A stretch of 13,827 nucleotides of DNA, from NCBI GenBank assembly GCA_036273175.1, contig DASUIE010000122.1:1-13827 (forward strand). The letters are read 5' to 3'. The position numbers were made by a program, and so were the translations under genes. How positions within the stretch are numbered: position 1 is the first letter of the stretch; each line of letters begins with the position of its first letter. This DNA comes from DATARH01 sp036273175. GTDB taxonomy: Bacteria > Pseudomonadota > Alphaproteobacteria > ATCC43930 > CGMCC-115725. Positions 1 to 7,744 of this stretch are shown here, piece by piece. Under the pieces are notes generated by a model, which saw only the letters and a program-made list of their open reading frames with translations, had not been told where the DNA came from and made no database searches.

Positions 1-1
1 G

Positions 2-34
2 TCGCGCAACCCGCTCCGACACGGTGGCCTATGA
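2..34 (+). CDS. possible 3' end of an upstream gene
   Basis: An open frame entering from the left edge ends in TGA at 32-34 and would encode ten residues ending HGGL. Its stop overlaps the ATG of the next gene in an ATGA arrangement, which is typical of coupled genes in this window. Only 33 bases are visible, so the product cannot be named and the frame may be chance. Confidence 0.2.
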   Translation, partial: SRNPLRHGGL

Positions 35-327
35 ACGCGGTGCTTTGGCTCATCAACACGCTCATCACGATCTATATCTGGCTATTGATCGCCCAGGCGG
101 TGCTGTCCTGGCTTTTAGCGTTCGGGGTCATCAACCGCTACAACCGCGCGGTCGCGGTGGCCGGAGATTTCCTTTATCGCATCACCGAGCCGGCGCTGAG
201 GCCGATCCGCTCGTTCCTGCCCAATTTCGGCGGCGTCGATATCTCGCCGATCATCCTGATCCTGGTCCTGCTGTTTATCGAGCGGCTGCTGGTCTACGAC
301 GTCGCCCCGTTTTTCTACCGCTGGTGA
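31..327 (+). CDS. yggT: YggT family integral membrane protein
   Basis: This 98-residue protein is of normal length for the YggT family, small inner-membrane proteins whose biochemical role is poorly defined. Two hydrophobic segments are visible, at about residues 4-30 and 70-90. The family-typical stretch EPALRPIR (53-60) followed by P64, G67, D70 and SPI (72-74) lies between them. The ATG at 31 is chosen because the first membrane segment begins right after it. The frame is open further upstream, but those residues do not look like YggT. The gene converges on the hydrolase with a 10-base gap and no visible terminator. The family assignment is firm; the function is not known from sequence. 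Confidence 0.88.
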   Translation: MNAVLWLINTLITIYIWLLIAQAVLSWLLAFGVINRYNRAVAVAGDFLYRITEPALRPIRSFLPNFGGVDISPIILILVLLFIERLLVYDVAPFFYRW

Positions 328-337
328 TTGGCGAAAA

Positions 338-1096
338 TCAGCGCCCCGGCCCGGCAGCGATCCAGGCGGCGATGCGCTGGATGACCGATGCCTCGATGCC
401 CATGTAGCCGTGCGGCGACAGCGCGTCGCAGGGTGCCGAGCGGATCGCGCCGCTCTCGAACAGGATGACCTCCTTGCGCGGCGAAGCCGGCATCGACGCG
501 AGCAGGCCTTGGGCGTCGCCGGGTGGGGTTGCCGGGCACGTGTCGCCGCTATTGGCGACGACCAGCACCGGCACCGCTATCGCGGCGGGCTCCGCGGACG
601 CGACGGTCTCGCCGGAGCGGCTGTTCCGCGTCACCGACGAGGACAGCACGACCCCGGCCACTTTCGCGCCGAGATGGGCGGCGCCGTTCACGGCGGCGAT
701 CGAGCCCTGGCTCGTCCCGACCAGCCAGACCGGCACGTTGGCGCGCGACCGGGCAAAATCGACGGCAACGCCGAGCGCCTGCGCATAAGCGGGCGTCGCG
801 CGCCGGCCCAGCAGCGAGGCGTTGCCCGGCGAGCCGAGGATCAGGGCGTCGATCCCGTATGCCGCCCACATCGCCCGGGTGCGGATCAGGAAATTTTGGT
901 TGGCGGTTTCGCCGCCGGGACCGATCGCCACGATGCCCGAGCCCCCGGCGAGCAGCACGACCGTCGCGCGCGCGCCCGGCGCCGGCAGGAACGCCGCCCG
1001 CTCCGCCCCGAGCGGGGTCGGCAGGTCGGCGACCACGGCCTGCGCCTGCGCCGCCGCCGCCCAGAGCACAAGGACGGCCGCGAGGCGCCGGCGCAT
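338..1096 (-). CDS. exported alpha/beta hydrolase
   Basis: This 252-residue protein has a signal peptide (residues 1 to about 20, ending AQA), so it probably acts in the periplasm. The rest fits an alpha/beta hydrolase: a nucleophile elbow GTSQG at 127-131 with Ser129, a likely acid Asp185 in NSGDTC, and a likely catalytic His229 in SPHG. Cys187 and Cys223 flank the acid and the histidine and could form a disulfide in the oxidising periplasm. The ATG lies 4 bases after the argG stop, so the two genes are probably co-transcribed, although no link to arginine synthesis is evident. The substrate cannot be told; esterase, lipase or peptidase-like activities are all possible. Confidence 0.75.
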   Translation of the reverse strand: MRRRLAAVLVLWAAAAQAQAVVADLPTPLGAERAAFLPAPGARATVVLLAGGSGIVAIGPGGETANQNFLIRTRAMWAAYGIDALILGSPGNASLLGRRATPAYAQALGVAVDFARSRANVPVWLVGTSQGSIAAVNGAAHLGAKVAGVVLSSSVTRNSRSGETVASAEPAAIAVPVLVVANSGDTCPATPPGDAQGLLASMPASPRKEVILFESGAIRSAPCDALSPHGYMGIEASVIQRIAAWIAAGPGR

Positions 1097-1100
1097 CGGG

Positions 1101-2306
1101 CTAACGCCGTCGCGCGGCGAGCCTGAGGCGCAGCGCGTTGAGCTTGATAAAGCCCTCGGCGTCGCGCTGATCGTAGACCGCGTCTTCCTCGAAGGTCACG
1201 TGGGCCTGGCTGTAGAGGCTGTTCGGCGATTGCCGGCCGACGACCCTGACCGCGCCCTTGTAGAGCTTGAGACGCACCCGCCCCTCGACCCGCTCCTGGC
1301 TCTTGTCGATCAGCGCCTGAAGCATTTCCCGCTCCGGCGAGAACCAGAACCCGTTGTAGATCAGCTCGGCATAGCGCGGCATCACCTCGTCCTTGAGGTG
1401 CATCGCACCGCGATCGAGACACAGGCTCTCGATGCCGCGGTGGGCCTCCTGCCAGATCGTGCCGCCAGGGGTCTCGTAGACGCCGCGCGACTTCATCCCG
1501 ACAAACCGGTTTTCCACCAGGTCGAGGCGGCCGATGCCGTGCTTGCCGCCGAGCTCGTTGAGGCGCGTCAGGACCCCGGCCGGCGACAAGGCCACGCCGT
1601 CGACCGCGACCGGGTCGCCGCCCGCGAAGTCGATCTCGACATATTGCGGGCTGTCGGGCGCCTCCTCCGGCGCGACGGTGCGGCTGTAGACATACTCCTC
1701 GGGCTCGGACCACGGGTCTTCGAGCACCTTTCCCTCGGCCGAGATGTGCAAGAGATTGGCGTCGACCGAAAACGGCGCCTCGCCGCGCTTGTCGCGGGCG
1801 ATCGGGATCTGGTGCAGGTCGGCGTAGTCGAGCAGCCGCGTGCGCGAGGTCAGGTCCCATTCCCGCCACGGCGCGATCACCTTGATGTCGGGCGCGAGCG
1901 CATAGTAGCTGAGCTCGAAACGGACCTGGTCGTTGCCCTTGCCGGTCGCGCCGTGGGCCACCGCGTCGGCTCCGACCTGGCGCGCGATCTCGATCTGGCG
2001 CTTGGCGATCAGCGGCCGTGCGATCGAGGTGCCGAGCAGATAGCGCCCCTCGTAAAGCGCGTTGGCGCGGAACATCGGAAAACAGAAATCGCGGACGAAT
2101 TCCTCGCGCAGATCGTCGATGAAAATCTCCCCGACCCCCATGTTCTCGGCCTTGCGGCGAGCCGGGTCGAGCTCCTCGCCCTGGCCGAGATCGGCGGTGA
2201 AGGTCACCACCTCGCAGCGATAGGTCTCCTGCAACCACTTGAGGATCACCGAAGTGTCTAACCCGCCAGAATAGGCGAGCACCACTTTCTTCACCGTCTC
2301 GGCCAT
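1101..2306 (-). CDS. argG: argininosuccinate synthase
   Basis: ArgG condenses citrulline and aspartate, using ATP, to argininosuccinate, the penultimate step of arginine synthesis in the cytoplasm. The 401-residue length is normal for the family. The N-terminal ATP pyrophosphatase motif AYSGGLDTS is at residues 11-19, and the second signature, GATGKGNDQVRF, is at 119-130. The ATG at 2306 is preceded by GAGGG (2315-2319) with 8-base spacing. An exported hydrolase follows 4 bases downstream, probably in the same transcript. Only 42 bases separate its start from the divergent secreted-protein gene, so any promoter for argG must sit in that gap or inside the neighbour. No frameshift or missing motif was seen. 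Confidence 0.97.
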   Translation of the reverse strand: MAETVKKVVLAYSGGLDTSVILKWLQETYRCEVVTFTADLGQGEELDPARRKAENMGVGEIFIDDLREEFVRDFCFPMFRANALYEGRYLLGTSIARPLIAKRQIEIARQVGADAVAHGATGKGNDQVRFELSYYALAPDIKVIAPWREWDLTSRTRLLDYADLHQIPIARDKRGEAPFSVDANLLHISAEGKVLEDPWSEPEEYVYSRTVAPEEAPDSPQYVEIDFAGGDPVAVDGVALSPAGVLTRLNELGGKHGIGRLDLVENRFVGMKSRGVYETPGGTIWQEAHRGIESLCLDRGAMHLKDEVMPRYAELIYNGFWFSPEREMLQALIDKSQERVEGRVRLKLYKGAVRVVGRQSPNSLYSQAHVTFEEDAVYDQRDAEGFIKLNALRLRLAARRR

Positions 2307-2348
2307 GCTTTATTCCCTCGCGCCCAGACCCATTCGCGGGGGGACGCT

Positions 2349-2717
2349 ATGCGCGCCTTGTTTTGCATATGCCTGGCGGTATCGGCAATCACGATCGCGG
2401 CGGCCGGACCGGCCAGCGCCCAGACTGCTTACGACGGCACCTATGTCGGCGGGTCGGGCACCCTGACCGGGTCGATGGGAGGACGGGCCACCGGCTGCCC
2501 GCCGACGACGGCGCTGGCGCCGCTCGTCATCTCGGGAGGCCGCGCCCAGAGCCAGTGGAGCAAACAGCCGATGGAAGGAACCGTCTCGGCGCAGGGCCTG
2601 GTGATCATGCACAGCGCCGCTACCGGCAAGCTGACCGCCCAGATCGACGGACAAGGCGGCGTCACCGGCAGCTATTCGGGCGGCTGCTATTACAATGTGA
2701 CCTGGCACAAGCGCTGA
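2349..2717 (+). CDS. small secreted protein of unknown function
   Basis: I do not recognise this 122-residue protein. It starts with a clear signal peptide (residues 1-25, ending ASA before Gln), so it is probably periplasmic or secreted. The mature part is rich in Gly, Thr and Ser with alternating beta-type segments (YDGTYVGGSGTLTG, GGVTGSYSGG). Two cysteines, one in GCPP and one in GCYY near the C-terminus, could form a disulfide. Similar short Gly-rich exported proteins are common as hypotheticals in Alphaproteobacteria. A G-run (2338-2343) lies 5 bases before the ATG. It diverges from argG and converges on rlmN, whose stop is 6 bases away, so it is probably transcribed alone. Confidence 0.7.
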   Translation: MRALFCICLAVSAITIAAAGPASAQTAYDGTYVGGSGTLTGSMGGRATGCPPTTALAPLVISGGRAQSQWSKQPMEGTVSAQGLVIMHSAATGKLTAQIDGQGGVTGSYSGGCYYNVTWHKR

Positions 2718-2723
2718 GCCGCG

Positions 2724-3801
<1,078 letters not shown>

Positions 3802-3815
<14 letters not shown>

Positions 3816-4347
3816 CGCAGGCCTTGTCGATCAGCGCGAGAGCCTTGCCGAACCCGGCGAGCGAATAGGTGTCGGTCGTCGCCGGCCCGCGCGCCGGCGT
3901 GCCCTTGACCACCGCCGTCCGCGCACGCGCAAGCGCGCCGACGATCTCCTTGTCGAGATCGGACGTGCGGGCCCAGGCGCTGTCGTCCTTGGTGAAGAGC
4001 TCGAACTTGCCCTTTCCCGCCACCACCGATACGTCGCTGCCATCCTTTAGCGGATAGCCTTCGACAAAGCTGACCACGTTGGCGATGTTCTCCTGCGGCC
4101 GGTGCGTGATCATCGCGCTCGGCGGTTTGCGGCGAGCGGAGCGCGGCGCGCTTTTCTCCGGCTGGCCAACCAGGTAGCAGACCTTGCCGGTCCGGTCCTC
4201 GGAGACATAGGCGGTCCACGACCCATCCGTTCCCAGCACCCGCGAGGCGGGCGGCGTCCCGGCCTTGTCGGCGGCGCGGGCGCCGGCCGCCGCGGCGATC
4301 CCGGCGGCGGTCATCACCGCGCCGATCCATAACCCATTCCGTTTCAT
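3802..4347 (-). CDS. IalB-like periplasmic protein
   Basis: This 181-residue protein resembles the invasion-associated locus B (IalB) family, exported proteins widespread in Alphaproteobacteria and mostly not linked to virulence. A signal peptide covers residues 1-25 (ending ARA). The mature protein shows family-like features: a WTAY segment near 44, a VCYLV strand with Cys57, a HRPQENIANVVSF stretch around 82-94, and Cys177 near the end that could pair with Cys57. It overlaps rlmN by 14 bases and is the first gene of that pair, so a promoter probably lies in the 63 bases before its ATG. No lipobox cysteine is present. Function is unknown; the family call is made from pattern memory. Confidence 0.75.
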
Positions 4348-4410
4348 GACCTAACCATACACGATGCGAGCCTTCCCCATGCGCCGCAAAAACGGGCAGA
4401 ATGAGGCGGC

Positions 4411-4950
4411 ATGGACACGATCGCGATCAGGCCGGCCCGTCTCGACGACGCCGCGCGCATTGCCCGGCTCGATGTCGAGACCTGGCAAGCCGCCTATGCC
4501 GGGATCCTGGCGACGCCGTATCTCGTCGGCCTGTCGGCGGAGCGGCGCCAGCGGGGCTGGGCGGGGCTGATCGGCCGCGAGCCGCGCGACGTGCGCGTCG
4601 CGGTCGACGCCGGCGGGGCGATCGTCGGGTTCGGCAGCTGCGGCGGCTGCCGCGACGACAAAAGCTTTACCGGCGAGGTTTTCACCCTCTATGTCGCGCC
4701 CGACTGGCAAAACCAGGGCATCGGGCGCCGGCTGCTGCTGGCGCTGTTTGCCCGGCTGGTCGAGCTGGGCCACGATTCCGCGGTGATCTGGGTGCTGAGC
4801 GACAACCCGGCGCGGTTTTTCTACCGGCGGCTCGGCGGCAAGGAAGTACGGCGCAAGACGCTGCCCGTGGGCGGCGCGCAGGTCGGCGCGACCGGGTTCG
4901 GCTGGCGCGAGCTAAGTCTTTTGGTGGCGCCGAAAGAGAACGAATCCTAG
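4411..4950 (+). CDS. GNAT family N-acetyltransferase
   Basis: This 179-residue protein has the GNAT fold, which transfers acetyl from acetyl-CoA to an amine. The acetyl-CoA pyrophosphate loop is QNQGIG at 100-105, preceded by the beta4 strand VFTLYVAPDW (90-99). A DNPARFFYRRLGG segment (131-143) matches the usual motif B region with the conserved Asn and Tyr. The N-terminal IRPAR..D start (6-12) is typical. GAGG lies just before the ATG at 4411 with short spacing. The gene converges on ccmE, and both stop codons lie in the same CTAG tetramer (4947-4950). The acceptor substrate cannot be inferred from sequence or neighbours. Confidence 0.9.
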   Translation: MDTIAIRPARLDDAARIARLDVETWQAAYAGILATPYLVGLSAERRQRGWAGLIGREPRDVRVAVDAGGAIVGFGSCGGCRDDKSFTGEVFTLYVAPDWQNQGIGRRLLLALFARLVELGHDSAVIWVLSDNPARFFYRRLGGKEVRRKTLPVGGAQVGATGFGWRELSLLVAPKENES

Positions 4951-5390
4951 GGTTTTCGCTCGCCTTCCTGCCAGCGGCCGGCTTTTTTCAGCGCATCGGC
5001 GACTTCCGGCGGCATGTATTTCTCGTCGTGCTTGGCGAGGACATTGGTGGCGACGAACCCGCCCTTGCCGTCGAGCCGTCCCTCGGCGACGACACCCTGC
5101 CCCTCGCGAAACAGGTCGGGAAGGATGCCGTCATAGGTCACGCCAAGGTCGGTCTTGTTGTCGGTCACCTTGAAGCGGACGGTGTGGCCTTCGTGCACGA
5201 CGCTGTTGGCCTCGACCAGCCCGCCGATTCGGACCAGGCGCCCCGGCGCGATTTTCTTTGCCGCCAGCTCGGTCGGCCCATAGAAAAACACGAGATTGTC
5301 GTTGAACGCCGACAGCACCATCGCGACCGCCGCGGCCAGCGCCGCCATGCCGCAGACGACGATCAGAAGGCGGCGGCGCTTGCGGGTCAT
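4947..5390 (-). CDS. ccmE: cytochrome c maturation heme chaperone CcmE
   Basis: CcmE is a membrane-anchored periplasmic protein that binds heme covalently and passes it to the CcmF/H ligase in system I cytochrome c maturation. The protein has an N-terminal basic cap and one membrane anchor (about 8-29), then the beta-barrel domain. The heme-attachment motif is HDEKYMPPEV, with His121 and Tyr125. I chose the ATG at 5390 (147 residues) because it overlaps the ccmD stop by 4 bases (ATGA) and directly precedes the basic anchor. An upstream ATG at 5441 adds 17 residues that are inside ccmD and unlike CcmE. It is the last gene of the operon; the next gene converges on it. Confidence 0.96.
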   Translation of the reverse strand: MTRKRRRLLIVVCGMAALAAAVAMVLSAFNDNLVFFYGPTELAAKKIAPGRLVRIGGLVEANSVVHEGHTVRFKVTDNKTDLGVTYDGILPDLFREGQGVVAEGRLDGKGGFVATNVLAKHDEKYMPPEVADALKKAGRWQEGERKP

Positions 5391-5536
5391 TCGCCTTGCA
5401 GCTCCTTGAGCGCCCGCCGGCTCGCGCGATAGCGGCGCCACGAAGCAAGCGTGATGCCGCCGAGGACGATGACGGCGATCGCATAGGCCGGCCAGACAAA
5501 GGCGGCGTACCCGCCCATCGCGAAATAGTGGGCCAT
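5387..5536 (-). CDS. ccmD: heme exporter protein CcmD
   Basis: This 49-residue protein is easily missed. CcmD is a tiny one-span membrane protein that helps holo-CcmE leave the CcmABC complex. A short N-terminal segment MAHYFAMGGY is followed by one hydrophobic span (about 11-32, containing VWPAYAI, which is typical of CcmD) and a basic tail RRYRASRRALKE. Its ATG overlaps the ccmC stop by one base (TGATG), and its stop overlaps the ccmE ATG by four bases. Position, size and topology together make the call secure even though the sequence is poorly conserved. Confidence 0.92.
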   Translation of the reverse strand: MAHYFAMGGYAAFVWPAYAIAVIVLGGITLASWRRYRASRRALKELQGE

Positions 5537-6249
5537 CAGCCTTGCAGCCGTAGCGCCCGGACGCGGCGCTCGTTGAGCATCGTGCGCATGCGGACGAGCA
5601 GCAGCGCGGCGAAAAGCAGCATGAAGCCGACCGCCATCACCAACAGCGGCAGCAGCATCGAGATGTCGATGGTGGGGCCGCCCATGCGGATGACGCTCGC
5701 CGGCTGGTGCAAGGTGTTCCACCAATCGACCGAGAACTTGATGATCGGCAGGTTGACGACGCCGACCAGCGCCAGCAGGGAACCCGCCCTCGCCCCCCGC
5801 GCCGGATCGTCGAACGCGTTCACCAGCGCGATGTAACCGAGATAGAGGAAGAACAGCACCAGCACCGAGGTCAGCCGCGCATCCCACACCCACCAGGCAC
5901 CCCACATCGGCCGGCCCCACAGCGAGCCCGTGGCAAGGCACACAAGCGTGAATGCCGCCCCGACCGGCGCCGCCGCCTGGGCCGCGATCTCGGCGAGCGG
6001 ATGGCGCCAGACCAGCGCCACGACGCTCGCGGCGGCCATCAGCAGGTAGACAAAGGACGCCATCCACGCCGCCGGGACGTGGATGAACATGATCCGCACG
6101 CTCTCGCCTTGCTGGTAATCCGGCGGCGCGAAAACCAGCGCCCAGGCAAGCCCGACCGCGATCGCGATCGCGGCCAGTATCGAGACCCAGGGCAGCAGCG
6201 CGGCGCTCATCCGCATAAAGCGGGCCGGGTTGGCGAAACGGGCGATCAT
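5536..6249 (-). CDS. ccmC: heme-handling membrane protein CcmC
   Basis: CcmC presents heme to CcmE on the periplasmic side of the inner membrane. From the chosen ATG at 6249 the protein has 237 residues, which is normal, with six hydrophobic spans. The tryptophan-rich heme-handling signature WGAWWVWD is at 116-123. His57 (FIHVPAAW) and His181 (WWNTLHQP) match the two conserved heme-ligand histidines. The frame is open to a GTG at 6288, which would add 13 residues and overlap ccmB. I prefer 6249 because family members begin close to the FANPARF segment and AAGG lies just upstream. It sits 22 bases after ccmB and overlaps ccmD by one base. Confidence 0.95.
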   Translation of the reverse strand: MIARFANPARFMRMSAALLPWVSILAAIAIAVGLAWALVFAPPDYQQGESVRIMFIHVPAAWMASFVYLLMAAASVVALVWRHPLAEIAAQAAAPVGAAFTLVCLATGSLWGRPMWGAWWVWDARLTSVLVLFFLYLGYIALVNAFDDPARGARAGSLLALVGVVNLPIIKFSVDWWNTLHQPASVIRMGGPTIDISMLLPLLVMAVGFMLLFAALLLVRMRTMLNERRVRALRLQG

Positions 6250-6271
6250 GATGCCTTGTACCACCTCGGCC

Positions 6272-6937
6272 TCACTCAAGCGCGTCACGCAACGCCGCGG
6301 CTGTCGCGAGCGGCGCCAGCACCGCGGCCGCGAGGCTGAAGGCGCCGAGCAGGAGCAAGTGCGCCCGCCCTTCGCCGCCGCCGAGCCGCGCCGCCACCGC
6401 GCCGGTCCCGAAGATCAGCGGCGGGAGGTAGAGCGGCAGCACCAGCAGCGCGGAGAGCACGCCGGGGCGGCGCGCGCCGAGGGTGAGGGCGGCGCCGATC
6501 GCCCCGATCAGGCTCAGCGCCGGAGTTCCAATCAGCAACCCCAGAGCCAAGACCGGCATGTCCGCCGGATCCATGTCGACGATCAGCGCGAGGGCCGGGC
6601 TGACGACCGTCAACGGCAAGCCGGTGGTCAGCCAATGCGCCGCGCACTTGGCCAGCACCGCGGCGGCGAGCGGAAGCGGCGACAACGCCATCAGATCGAG
6701 CCCGCCATCGGCATGGTCGGCGGCGAAAATCCGGTCGAGGCTCGCCACCGCGGCGAGCAGGGCCGCCACCCAGATGATGCCGCCCGAGACCCGGCGAAGC
6801 AGCTCCGGCTCGGGGCCGACGCCGAACGGAAACAGCACCACGGCGAGCACGAAAAATCCGACCGCGAGGCCGATCTCGCCCCCTTGCCGCCACGCCAGCA
6901 GCAGGTCGCGCCGCACCAGCCCGAGAAACCCGCTCAC
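6272..6937 (-). CDS. ccmB: heme exporter permease CcmB
   Basis: CcmB is the membrane subunit of the CcmAB ABC transporter that powers release of holo-CcmE. The start is a GTG at 6937, overlapping the ccmA stop by four bases (GTGA). This gives 221 residues, the usual CcmB length. The frame continues open far upstream, but those residues are the shadow of ccmA. The family-typical N-terminus (LVRRDLLLAWRQGGE), the conserved FAADHADGGLDLMALSPL region (71-88) and about six hydrophobic spans are visible. The C-terminal part is rich in Ala and Leu. Its stop lies 22 bases before the ccmC start chosen here. Confidence 0.95.
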   Translation of the reverse strand: MSGFLGLVRRDLLLAWRQGGEIGLAVGFFVLAVVLFPFGVGPEPELLRRVSGGIIWVAALLAAVASLDRIFAADHADGGLDLMALSPLPLAAAVLAKCAAHWLTTGLPLTVVSPALALIVDMDPADMPVLALGLLIGTPALSLIGAIGAALTLGARRPGVLSALLVLPLYLPPLIFGTGAVAARLGGGEGRAHLLLLGAFSLAAAVLAPLATAAALRDALE

Positions 6938-7563
6938 CGGGCGAAATCGCCAAGCGCAAGGCTTTGCGCGCCCTCGATCGCGAGGCTTTGATGGGTGGCG
7001 ACCGCGACCCGGCCGCCCGCCGCGCGGTGCGCCGCGATCATCGCCGCGAGGCGCGATTCGCCCTCCGCGTCGAGGGCGGCGCTCGGCTCGTCGAGCAGCC
7101 AGATCGGCGCCGGCGACGCCACCAGACGCGCGAGCGCCAGGCGGCGGCGCTGTCCGGCGGAAAGCCAGCGGCACGGCCAGGTCGCGGCCCGCTCCAGCCC
7201 CAGCGCCGCCAGCGCCTCGTCGGTCCGGGCCGGCCGGCCCCGCATCCCGGCCCAGAACCCGAGGGTCTCGCGCGGGGTCAGCGCGGGTTTGATCGCATCG
7301 AGGTGGCCGACATAGTGGATCAGCGCGCGATACGGGGCCGGATCGGCGGCGACCGGCGATCCGTTCCACAGAAGCCGCCCCGATTCCGGCCGCAGCAAGG
7401 TCGCGAGCAGCCGCAACAGGCTCGACTTGCCGCTGCCGTTCGCGCCGGTCACGACGAGCGCGCCGCCCGCTTCGAGGGCAAAGGACAGGCCGGCAAAGAT
7501 AAAGCGCTCCCCCCGCCGGCAGGTCAAATCCTCGCCGCGCAGCTCGACATCGAGCTTAGTCAC
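6934..7563 (-). CDS. ccmA: heme exporter ATP-binding protein CcmA
   Basis: CcmA is the cytoplasmic ATPase of the CcmAB transporter. The 209 residues hold a complete small ABC domain: Walker A GANGSGKS (40-47), signature LSAGQ (134-138), Walker B WLLDEP (155-160) and H-loop His191. The LTCRRGERFIFAGLSF segment near the N-terminus is characteristic of CcmA. The start is a GTG at 7563, with AGG (7571-7573) 7 bases upstream. This AGG follows the U-tract of a terminator-like hairpin almost directly, so expression may depend on read-through or on a promoter inside the hairpin region. It is the first gene of ccmABCDE and overlaps ccmB by four bases. Confidence 0.96.
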   Translation of the reverse strand: MTKLDVELRGEDLTCRRGERFIFAGLSFALEAGGALVVTGANGSGKSSLLRLLATLLRPESGRLLWNGSPVAADPAPYRALIHYVGHLDAIKPALTPRETLGFWAGMRGRPARTDEALAALGLERAATWPCRWLSAGQRRRLALARLVASPAPIWLLDEPSAALDAEGESRLAAMIAAHRAAGGRVAVATHQSLAIEGAQSLALGDFAR

Positions 7564-7573
7564 AGACTAGCCT

Positions 7574-7614
7574 AAACAAAAAATGCGGCTCCGGAGGGGG
7601 AGATCCGGAGCCGC
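7574..7614 (-). terminator. intrinsic terminator or attenuator just upstream of ccmA
   Basis: Perfect 11-bp arms (7604-7614 and 7585-7595 read on the minus strand) enclose the 8-base loop TCTCCCCC. They are followed by A, six T, G and three T. On the minus strand this is a strong intrinsic terminator; the plus strand has no T-tract after the stem. It could end transcription from the PaaK-like gene or a small RNA, or act as an attenuator for ccmA, whose Shine-Dalgarno AGG begins at the next base after the T-tract. Confidence 0.8.
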
Positions 7615-7682
7615 CATTGCTCCGGCCGAACCAAAAGCCGGAACGAGGTTTGGGGGACAAACCTGTAAGGCTGAACCTTACG
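7574..7682 (-). ncRNA. candidate structured RNA with four tandem hairpins
   Basis: Between the PaaK-like gene and ccmA, 108 bases fold into four adjacent stem-loops when read on the minus strand. They are 7665-7681 (6-bp arms, 5-base loop), 7646-7664 (7-bp arms, loop TCCCC), 7621-7642 (6-bp arms, 10-base loop) and 7585-7614 (11-bp arms, loop TCTCCCCC, then a U-tract). The linkers are 0, 3 and 6 bases. Such packing with C-rich loops and a terminal U-tract resembles alphaproteobacterial small RNAs whose C-rich loops pair with ribosome binding sites. I cannot assign a known family. It could equally be the 3' UTR of the upstream gene or a ccm leader. No convincing promoter was found; a weak TATCGT lies near 7690. 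Confidence 0.4.
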
Positions 7683-7744
7683 CATACGATATTTGTGCCC
7701 GAATGGGTCTTTGGTATGAAGGAAATGGGGCGATTCGATGAATT

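Noticed and set aside
822..2261. A 479-codon plus-strand open frame opposite argG
   Set aside because: argG on the other strand is certain, and the antisense product has no family features.
6250..6288. A longer ccmC start at the GTG at 6288
   Set aside because: It adds 13 residues not typical of CcmC and overlaps ccmB, while the ATG at 6249 gives the usual N-terminus and has AAGG upstream.
6938..7369. Upstream extension of the ccmB frame
   Set aside because: The frame is open but the extra 144 residues are the shadow of ccmA; the GTG at 6937 gives the normal CcmB length.
7572..7685. A 37-codon minus-strand ORF across the hairpin block
   Set aside because: No Shine-Dalgarno precedes its ATG, and almost all of its length lies in perfect stems, which fits a structured RNA better than a peptide.
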